Shown one piece after another: positions 58,054 through 64,000 of a stretch of 64,000 nucleotides of DNA. Origin of the DNA: Dyella lipolytica. GTDB lineage: Bacteria; Pseudomonadota; Gammaproteobacteria; Xanthomonadales; Rhodanobacteraceae. The position numbers were made by a program, and so were the translations under genes. Under the pieces are notes generated by a model. That model had not been told where the DNA came from and ran no database searches. It saw nothing but the letters and a program-made list of their open reading frames with translations. The stretch is taken from assembly GCF_030160075.1 (NCBI RefSeq), contig NZ_BSNQ01000003.1, positions 1 to 64,000 on the forward strand. The letters run 5' to 3'. Positions within the stretch are counted from its first letter, which is position 1, and every line of letters starts with the position of its first letter.

Positions 58054-58187
58054 CGTAGCGTTCCTGCCCGCGAGCAAGTACCATCGGCAGCTTAGGCGCC
58101 GGCCGAACCCCCGTCTGATGCGGTTTCCCCGAAGGGAAAGCCATCCCTGACGGTCTAGTTCTGACCTGCGCTTTCTACTGCATTAGA

Positions 58188-58197
58188 GAGACGTCTC
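58188..58197. promoter_or_regulatory. Palindrome GAGACGTCTC before the SRPBCC gene
   Basis: A perfect 10-base palindrome ending 13 bases before the start codon at 58211. The rest of the 225-base gap has the hairpin at 58034 and TTTCCC-CGAA-GGGAAA around 58125-58140; I see no clear promoter. Confidence 0.3.
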
Positions 58198-58210
58198 GGA
58201 GACCCCTGGA

Positions 58211-59584
58211 ATGACGCGTGTTCTGGAATTCATCGTTGCCCTGATCATCGTCGCCGTCGTTGGCGTCGTGGTGGGCGTCATCATGCCTGGCAGCGGCCAC
58301 GTTGAGCGCTCGTTGGTGGTTAGCAAAGATCTGCGCCAGGTCTATGACGTGGTGGCCAATTTCCGTACCTTCCCCGATTACGGCGTGCTGCGCGCGTACG
58401 ATCCGAAGACCCAGTACACCATCTCCGGCAACGCCTATGGCCCCGGTTCCGAGATCAGCTGGAGCAGTGACGATCTCAAAGTCGGCACCGGCAAGCTGAC
58501 CATCGCCAGCGCACAGCCGGAATTCGACAAGATCGATACCACGGTCAACAGCGCCCAGGTCATCTGGAACGTCGACAACGATTGGCGCGGTAGCGACAAA
58601 CACTTCACGCTGGACCTGCTTCGCCAGGGCAACACCGGCAAGCTGACCAAGATCACCTGGTCGTATGACGTGAGCTACGGTTTCAACATCCTCGACCGTT
58701 ACTCCAACATGTACATCCACGGCGCGCCGGATGCTTTCATCCAGTACAGCCTGAACAATCTGCAGAACGTGTTGGCGGGTGTACAGAACGTCGACTACAG
58801 CGCACTTGTTCCGTACATCGTGCAGACCAAGCCGACGCCTGTGTTGATCGTCTCCACCTCCATGAAGCGCAAGGATGGTCTGGATGGCCTGAACGAAGCG
58901 ACTGACGCTGCGATCAAGCAAATCCAGGACGCCGCCAAGAAGCTGGGTGTGCACACCACCGGTGAGCGCATCATCTTCACCACCAACTACGGCGACCAGA
59001 CCTACACCTTCGATGTGGCCGAGCCGATCGATTCTGGCAGCCTTACGGTGGCCGGCCAGAGCGTTCAGCTGACCGCTCCGACGCCGCCGGCGCTGGATAA
59101 CGGTGCTCCGGCTTCGAGCAGCACCGCCGCTGCGCCGGCGAATGCCGACAACAATCAGCCCGGCAGCAAGGATCGTTATGGCCGCCTGATCATCGACAAC
59201 AATGTGCGTGCGACTCTGGCGTTCGGTGGTCCGGCTCTGGAAGCACCGTGGAACGGTACCGCCGCCGGCGTGCCGCAGACCCGCGACATGCTCAAGGCAT
59301 ACGCTCAGACGCATGGTTACAAGTACGACGAAGTGACCAATCGCCTGTACGACATTCTGGCCCAGCCGGAAGTGAAGGACGCAAGCGGTGCGATCACCAC
59401 GTACGCCCAGTACGCCGTGTACTTGCCGGTCAGCGATTCCGCCGACGGCGGTACGTTGCCGCAGCAGACACCTGATCAGCAGGCCGGCATCAAGCAGCCG
59501 GGCGTGATCAATGCAAACGGTCAACCGGCTTCGAGCAGTACTGCTCCTGCACCGGCCAGCACCAGCGCCGCGCCGGCCCACTAA
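58211..59584 (+). CDS. Membrane-anchored SRPBCC / GyrI-like protein
   Basis: A 457-residue protein. An N-terminal hydrophobic anchor (residues 4-27) is followed by a SRPBCC (START-like) lipid- or ligand-binding fold (about 30-180, VERSLVVSKDLRQVYDVVAN). Residues 185-275 and 305-410 look like two halves of a GyrI/effector-binding-type module, separated and followed by disordered linkers containing the repeated GxPASSSTAxAPA. Likely a periplasmic or membrane-surface ligand-binding protein. Function unknown. Ends at a strong terminator. Confidence 0.75.
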   Translation: MTRVLEFIVALIIVAVVGVVVGVIMPGSGHVERSLVVSKDLRQVYDVVANFRTFPDYGVLRAYDPKTQYTISGNAYGPGSEISWSSDDLKVGTGKLTIASAQPEFDKIDTTVNSAQVIWNVDNDWRGSDKHFTLDLLRQGNTGKLTKITWSYDVSYGFNILDRYSNMYIHGAPDAFIQYSLNNLQNVLAGVQNVDYSALVPYIVQTKPTPVLIVSTSMKRKDGLDGLNEATDAAIKQIQDAAKKLGVHTTGERIIFTTNYGDQTYTFDVAEPIDSGSLTVAGQSVQLTAPTPPALDNGAPASSSTAAAPANADNNQPGSKDRYGRLIIDNNVRATLAFGGPALEAPWNGTAAGVPQTRDMLKAYAQTHGYKYDEVTNRLYDILAQPEVKDASGAITTYAQYAVYLPVSDSADGGTLPQQTPDQQAGIKQPGVINANGQPASSSTAPAPASTSAAPAH

Positions 59585-59607
59585 GCAGCAGGCTTGCATC
59601 GATATCC

Positions 59608-59637
59608 AAAGCCCTCCCTTCGGGGAGGGCTTTTTTT
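59608..59637 (+). terminator. Rho-independent terminator
   Basis: GCCCTCCC (59611-59618), loop TTCG, GGGAGGGC (59623-59630), then T7. It follows the SRPBCC gene stop by 26 bases. Confidence 0.95.
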
Positions 59638-59754
59638 ATGTCCGTATGTGATGCAGTCAGTTGCCGTGCTCGGCGAACTTTGCCCCGTGCTTGCGGTACA
59701 TTGCCATGCGAACCGCGCAGCATCGTGCGCGAGCAGGGCTTTACACCACCAGAC

Positions 59755-60693
59755 ATGATCGAAACCGACAAGCTCACCAAGCGCTATGGCTATCTGACTG
59801 CGGTGGATGCGCTTAGCATCTACGCCGAACCCGGCCAGGTACTCGGCCTGCTGGGTCCCAACGGTGCCGGCAAGACCACGGCGATGCGCATGATTGCCGG
59901 CTTCCTGGCTCCCACCGCTGGCACCGCGCGCGTCTGTGGTCACGATGTGCGCAAGGAGCCGCTCAAAGCCAAGCGCGCACTCGGCTACCTGCCCGAAGGC
60001 GCACCGAGCTATGGCGAAATGACGGTGCGCGAATTTCTAGTGTTCATCATGCGCATGCGCGGATTGCGCTCTGACGTCGGCCGGCGCCGCTTCGACGAAG
60101 TCGTTAGCCATTTGCAGCTGGAAGGTGCGCTGAATGTCAGCGTCGATACCTTGTCCAAGGGGTTACGCAGACGTGTCGGTCTGGCGCAAGCCATCCTGCA
60201 CGATCCGCCGGTGCTGATGCTCGACGAACCCACCGACGGCCTCGATCCCAACCAGAAACACACCGTACGCCAGCTGATCGACGCGATGGCGCGAGAGCGC
60301 ACCATTCTGATTTCCACGCATCTGCTTGAGGAGGTGCACGCGCTGTGCAATCGCGTGGTGATCATTGCAGGCGGACGATTGCGGGCGGATGCGACACCCG
60401 CAGAGCTGGAAGCACGCTCGCGCTATCACGGCGCGGTGTCGTTCAGCGCCGCCGGCAGCGGGATTTCGCAAGAAATGCTCGGGCGATTGCCGCAAGTCGC
60501 CGGGATCGAAGTGGATCCCCTGGATGGTCGCGTCACGGTTTTCCCCATGCCTGGCGAGCGGATCCTGGAGCCGGTGGAAACACTGCTGCGGCAGCAGGGT
60601 TTGGAAGTATCCGAGATCCAGCTGGAGCGCGGACGTCTGGATGAGGTGTTTCGTCAGATCACTTTGGGCGCGGAAGCGGAGGTGTCGTCATGA
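59755..60693 (+). CDS. ABC transporter ATP-binding protein (GldA-like)
   Basis: A 312-residue ATPase. Walker A GPNGAGKTT (residues 34-42), signature LSKGLRRRVGLAQA, Walker B VLMLDEPTDGLDP, and switch His in ISTHLLEEV. The C-terminal 80 residues form the regulatory region usual for ABC-2-type exporters. The ATG at 59755 is the first with conserved sequence. Its stop overlaps the permease start (ATGA). Forms one operon with the next two genes. Confidence 0.94.
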   Translation: MIETDKLTKRYGYLTAVDALSIYAEPGQVLGLLGPNGAGKTTAMRMIAGFLAPTAGTARVCGHDVRKEPLKAKRALGYLPEGAPSYGEMTVREFLVFIMRMRGLRSDVGRRRFDEVVSHLQLEGALNVSVDTLSKGLRRRVGLAQAILHDPPVLMLDEPTDGLDPNQKHTVRQLIDAMARERTILISTHLLEEVHALCNRVVIIAGGRLRADATPAELEARSRYHGAVSFSAAGSGISQEMLGRLPQVAGIEVDPLDGRVTVFPMPGERILEPVETLLRQQGLEVSEIQLERGRLDEVFRQITLGAEAEVSS

Positions 60694-61424
60694 GCACCAC
60701 GATGGCCGTGATGCGTCGCGAGCTGCGCAGCTACTTCGTGACGCCCGTTGCTTACGTATTTCTGGTGATCTTTCTGGTGCTGTCGAGCATCCTGACTTTC
60801 TATGTCGGCGATTTCTACGACCGCGGCATCGCCGATCTGCAGCCGTTTTTCGCGATGCATCCCTGGCTTTATCTGATCTTGGTGCCTGCAGTGTCGATGC
60901 GTATGTGGGCCGAAGAAGCCAAGTCGGGAACCCTGGAACTGTTGATGACATTGCCCGTGACCCTGTGGCAGGCCATGCTCGGCAAATTTCTGGCGGCATG
61001 GTTTTTCGTGGGGCTCGCGCTGCTACTGACCTTTCCGATCTGGATTACCGTCAACTATCTCGGCTCACCGGACAACGGCATCATCATCGCCGGCTACATC
61101 GGCAGCTGGCTGATGGCGGGTGCTTTCCTTGCCATTGGCGCCTGCCTGTCCACGCTCACCAGCAGTCAGGTCGTGGCATTCATTCTCACCGCCGTGGTGT
61201 GCGTGCTGCTGATACTGGCCGGTCAATCGCAAGTGCTGGATTTCTTCCAGGGCGCGTTGCCGCGCAAGTTGGTGAACGGCGTCGCTCACTTGTCTATGTT
61301 GCGACATTACGAGGCGATCGCACGCGGTGTGCTGGATGTACGCGACTTGTTGTATTTCGTGCTCACCATCGCCGCATGGCTGACCGCCGGTGTACTGGTG
61401 CTCGATCTGAAGCGGAGCCACTGA
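60690..61424 (+). CDS. ABC-2-type permease (GldF-like)
   Basis: A 244-residue inner-membrane protein with six helices. RRELRSYFVTPVAYVFLVIF at the N-terminus and MRMWAEEAKSGTLELLMTLP after helix 2 are diagnostic for the GldF/NosY-type permeases. Encoded between the ATPase and the GldG-like protein with 4-base overlap upstream and 3-base gap downstream. Confidence 0.92.
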   Translation: MSTTMAVMRRELRSYFVTPVAYVFLVIFLVLSSILTFYVGDFYDRGIADLQPFFAMHPWLYLILVPAVSMRMWAEEAKSGTLELLMTLPVTLWQAMLGKFLAAWFFVGLALLLTFPIWITVNYLGSPDNGIIIAGYIGSWLMAGAFLAIGACLSTLTSSQVVAFILTAVVCVLLILAGQSQVLDFFQGALPRKLVNGVAHLSMLRHYEAIARGVLDVRDLLYFVLTIAAWLTAGVLVLDLKRSH

Positions 61425-61427
61425 ATC

Positions 61428-63350
61428 ATGGCTCATTCGTTCTTGCGCCGCCGCACCCTTCTGCTCAGTGCGTTGATCGTGCTGATCGTGTCTTATGGCG
61501 CCATCACACTAGTTGCCAGCCGCTGGCTCGTGCCGGAGCGATTCGACCTCACCGCGGATGGTCTCTACACGCTCTCGCCGGGAACCCGGCAGATCATCGA
61601 CAGCGCACACCGTCCGCTTTGGCTCACGCTGTATTTCTCCCAGCATGCCACCCGCGATCTGCCGCAGCTGCGCAGTTACGAGCAACGCGTCAATGAAATG
61701 CTGCAGGAGATGGTCGCTCGTTCGCACGGGCGCATCCACCTGCAGGTCGTCGATCCGGTGCCTTATTCCGACGACGAAGCGAGCGCTGAGGGCAACGGCT
61801 TGACGCCGATAAACGGCGGCACCAATGGCGAGCGTATTTTTTTCGGCGTGGTCGGAACCACACGTCCGCCGTCGGGCGGGGACACGGCATTGGATCTGAT
61901 GGCCGACCTGCCGGACGATACCAATGGAAAGCCTGTCGATCGCACACTGCCCATTCCGTTCTTCGATCCGCTTCGGGAGACTTTCCTCGAATACGATATT
62001 GCCAAGCTGCTGTATCAGCTGAGCGAGCCGGAAAAGCCGCATATCGGCGTGATCAGCAGTCTTCCCGTCATGGGTGATCCCGTACAGGGCACGCAGCCGT
62101 GGACGGTGATGCGTCAGTTGCAGCAGCTGTTCGATGTGGAAATGCTTGATCAGGGCAAACTCAAGCGCATCGACAAGAGCATCGAGGTCTTGCTGCTGAT
62201 CCATCCCAAGAACATGCCGACCGATGCGCAATATGCGCTGGATCAGTACGTGCTTGGCGGAGGGCATCTTGCGGTTTTCGTCGACCCCTTCGCGGAGTCC
62301 GATCCGACGCCCCTGCTGGATGATGTAACGAGCGCCACGAATAACCATAGCTCCAATCTGCCGCGCCTATTTGCTGATTGGGGTGTTGCCTACAATCCCG
62401 ACCAGATTGTGCTGGACCGCGCACGTGCGCTGCAGATCGAACTCGCCGGCGCGAACCTTGCTCATCCGGCGATGCTCGGTTTGGGGGCGCAGGAACTCAA
62501 TCGCGACGATGTCGTGACTGCCAGTTTGCAGCGCATCAACGTTTCCTCGGCCGGTCATTTCGATCTTCTGCCCAATGCGGATACTCGATTGGTGCCGCTG
62601 TTACAGAGCAGTGCCGATGCCGAGGTCGTACCGACCCAGCGCGTCGTCGAGGCGAGCAACAATCCTTCCAGTTTGCTGCAGAACTATCAGCCACAAAATC
62701 AGAACTACGTGATTGCGGCGCGTTTGCGCGGTCCGTTCGTCAGCGCCTTTCCGGAACTGGCCAAGCGGCCGGGTCACCTGGCGGCATCGCCAAACAATGC
62801 CGAAGTGATTCTGGTTGCTGATACCGATCTGTTGACTGACCGTCTATGGGTGGAGACCCAGTCGTTCCTGGGTCAGCCCATGTTCACTGCATTCGCCGAC
62901 AACGGCGAGTTCATCACTAATCTGGTTGATAACCTCAGCGGTTCTTCAGCGTTACTTTCCATCCGCAGCCGCTCCAGCTCGCAGCGTCCGTTTACCCGCG
63001 TACTGGCGCTGCAGCGCGCCGCCGACCGAAAGTTTCTGCAGAAGAAGCAGGAGCTGGAAAGCGAACTAGCCGACACCAAACAACGACTCGGTGAACTGCA
63101 GCCGGCAAAGGGCGCGAGCGAGGCGTCGACCAGTACGGAACAGAAGCACGAGATCGAGCAGTTCTTGCAGCGCGAGCTGGAAATAAGCAAAGAATTGCGC
63201 AATGTGCAGCACCAGCTCAATGCCGAGATCGATGCCTTGGGAACGCGGCTCAAGGTAATCAATATCGTGCTGCTGCCGATGATGATCACCCTATTAGGTT
63301 TGTTGTATGGCTGGCGCCGCACGCGGCGCAACCGGCGCCAGCGCACGTGA
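61428..63350 (+). CDS. GldG-like ABC-associated protein
   Basis: A 640-residue protein with an N-terminal membrane helix (residues 10-32), the RFDLTADGLYTLSPGTRQII motif that marks the family, a large periplasmic domain (about 40-520), a coiled coil (about 525-605) rich in Gln, Glu and Lys, and a C-terminal helix (NIVLLPMMITLLGLLYGW). Works with the preceding ATPase and permease; in Bacteroidetes GldAFG is linked to gliding, but in Proteobacteria the substrate is unknown. The frequent fourth gene (DUF4340) is absent here. Confidence 0.9.
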   Translation: MAHSFLRRRTLLLSALIVLIVSYGAITLVASRWLVPERFDLTADGLYTLSPGTRQIIDSAHRPLWLTLYFSQHATRDLPQLRSYEQRVNEMLQEMVARSHGRIHLQVVDPVPYSDDEASAEGNGLTPINGGTNGERIFFGVVGTTRPPSGGDTALDLMADLPDDTNGKPVDRTLPIPFFDPLRETFLEYDIAKLLYQLSEPEKPHIGVISSLPVMGDPVQGTQPWTVMRQLQQLFDVEMLDQGKLKRIDKSIEVLLLIHPKNMPTDAQYALDQYVLGGGHLAVFVDPFAESDPTPLLDDVTSATNNHSSNLPRLFADWGVAYNPDQIVLDRARALQIELAGANLAHPAMLGLGAQELNRDDVVTASLQRINVSSAGHFDLLPNADTRLVPLLQSSADAEVVPTQRVVEASNNPSSLLQNYQPQNQNYVIAARLRGPFVSAFPELAKRPGHLAASPNNAEVILVADTDLLTDRLWVETQSFLGQPMFTAFADNGEFITNLVDNLSGSSALLSIRSRSSSQRPFTRVLALQRAADRKFLQKKQELESELADTKQRLGELQPAKGASEASTSTEQKHEIEQFLQRELEISKELRNVQHQLNAEIDALGTRLKVINIVLLPMMITLLGLLYGWRRTRRNRRQRT

Positions 63351-63444
63351 AGGTGGCAATATGTCGCAATACGCGGCCACCGGACGGAATATGCCGTGAT
63401 TTAAGCTGGACTATGGCCGTCGATGGGCGGTGTAGGTCGGGTCG

Positions 63445-64000
63445 ATGATAGCTGGCTTGCTGAAATGGATCGTTCCCTGGGAATTCTCGTGGGTGTTTCT
63501 CGCGACGTTCCTGGGCGCCTGCGTGCTGTACTGGCGCGGCAGTCGCACGTTGCACGTCAGTACTGGACGTCGCTTGGCGTTCTGGGTGGGCATGGCGATT
63601 GTCTATCTGAGCTTGCAAACGTATTTCGATTTCTACGCCGAGCATGAATTCTTCATGCATCGCATCCAGCAATTGCTGCTGCATCACATTGCGCCCTTGG
63701 TGATCATGGCGTCCTATCCCGGCTCGGTATTGCGAGCGGGGGTGCCGCTAAGCTGGCGCGTTCATCTCTTGCGTCCCGCATGGCGCTCATGGCCGTGGCG
63801 CGTGGTGAGAGCGGTGCTGCTCAATCCGGTGGTGGCGACCATCCTGTTCGTGGCGTTCGTCCTGATCTGGCTGGTGCCGTCGATGCAGACCATGGCGATG
63901 CTCGATTGGCGGATCTATCGCTTCATGAACTGGTCGATGATCGTTAGCGGGTTCGTCTACTGGTGGCTGGTGCTCGATCATCGACCACGCCCGCCAGGGC
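63445..64000 (+). CDS. CtaG-like (caa3-type) cytochrome c oxidase assembly protein (partial)
   Basis: The frame from the ATG at 63445 stays open to the right edge (185 codons). The protein is strongly hydrophobic with about 5 helices so far and contains EHEFFMHRIQQLLLHHIAPL, matching the conserved His-rich helix of the caa3_CtaG family, and LVPSMQTMAML later. Family members help copper insertion into cytochrome oxidases. The C-terminus is outside the window, 94 bases separate it from the GldG-like gene. Confidence 0.82.
   Translation, partial: MIAGLLKWIVPWEFSWVFLATFLGACVLYWRGSRTLHVSTGRRLAFWVGMAIVYLSLQTYFDFYAEHEFFMHRIQQLLLHHIAPLVIMASYPGSVLRAGVPLSWRVHLLRPAWRSWPWRVVRAVLLNPVVATILFVAFVLIWLVPSMQTMAMLDWRIYRFMNWSMIVSGFVYWWLVLDHRPRPPG

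Noticed and set aside
58080-58205. Possible riboswitch upstream of the SRPBCC gene
   Set aside because: The hairpins do not match the c-di-GMP or other aptamers I can recall, and there is no supporting consensus; only the palindrome is reported.
58175-59599. 474-codon frame opposite the SRPBCC gene
   Set aside because: Antisense shadow of a gene that has a start signal and a terminator in the right places.

Overview
The window is a 64 kb piece of a GC-rich gammaproteobacterial chromosome. Gene content and order point to the Xanthomonadales, most likely Rhodanobacteraceae (Dyella/Rhodanobacter-like). This placement is inferred from synteny and protein style, not from an rRNA or database match. 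Almost everything is core chromosome: there are no insertion sequences, phage genes, CRISPR arrays, tRNAs or rRNAs that I can see.

Layout. 1-5.6 kb: the end of an unknown gene, an RraB-like RNase E regulator, a TPR protein, darP, a DUF1653 gene, pmbA and two tandem DUF4870 membrane genes. 5.6-10.4 kb: xseB-ispA, an MFS transporter, tilS and a NYN-LOTUS protein. 10.4-30.5 kb, all on the minus strand: the classical envelope/translation super-cluster, read 5' to 3' as rpsB-tsf-pyrH-frr-uppS-cdsA-dxr-rseP-bamA-lpxD-fabZ-lpxA-lpxB-rnhB-(small ORF)-dnaE-accA. The order uppS-cdsA-dxr is the Pseudomonas-type order, and skp is missing between bamA and lpxD. 30.8-38.1 kb, plus strand: map, glnD, a PepSY-type membrane protein, dapD, a CREST/ceramidase-like membrane protein, an ArsC/Spx-like protein and dapE. 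38.1-41.3 kb: a penicillin-acylase-family Ntn hydrolase translationally coupled to a phosphodiester-glycosidase lipoprotein. 41.4-45.2 kb: a NUDIX hydrolase and, opposite it, a compact set of alpha/beta hydrolase, two small EamA/SMR-type transporters, a stand-alone acyl carrier protein and a FabF-like ketosynthase. 45.2-48.7 kb: a secreted protein, parC and a lipoprotein. 48.7-51.6 kb: a crcB-DUF190-cfa-TraB/GumN transcription unit headed by a fluoride riboswitch. 51.6-55.8 kb: a GT9 glycosyltransferase, a HEXXH protein, minE-minD-minC and a GNAT gene. 56-64 kb: a NarL-type two-component pair, a SRPBCC/GyrI-like membrane-anchored protein, a GldA/GldF/GldG-like ABC system and the start of a CtaG-like protein.

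How the genes work together. The central block couples protein synthesis (S2, EF-Ts, RRF, methionine aminopeptidase) with isoprenoid and undecaprenyl carrier synthesis (dxr, ispA, uppS), phospholipid and fatty-acid synthesis (cdsA, accA, fabZ), lipid A synthesis (lpxD/A/B) and outer-membrane assembly (bamA, rseP). glnD and dapD/dapE add nitrogen sensing and lysine/diaminopimelate synthesis.

The least expected features are: a fluoride riboswitch whose unit appears to include a cyclopropane fatty-acid synthase; the five-gene hydrolase/SMR/SMR/ACP/ketosynthase locus, whose ACP has lost the usual Asp before the modified Ser; a 51-bp intergenic repeat present twice with 48/51 identity; REP-like palindromes near the left end; and an Arg-Gly-rich tail on ribosomal protein S2.
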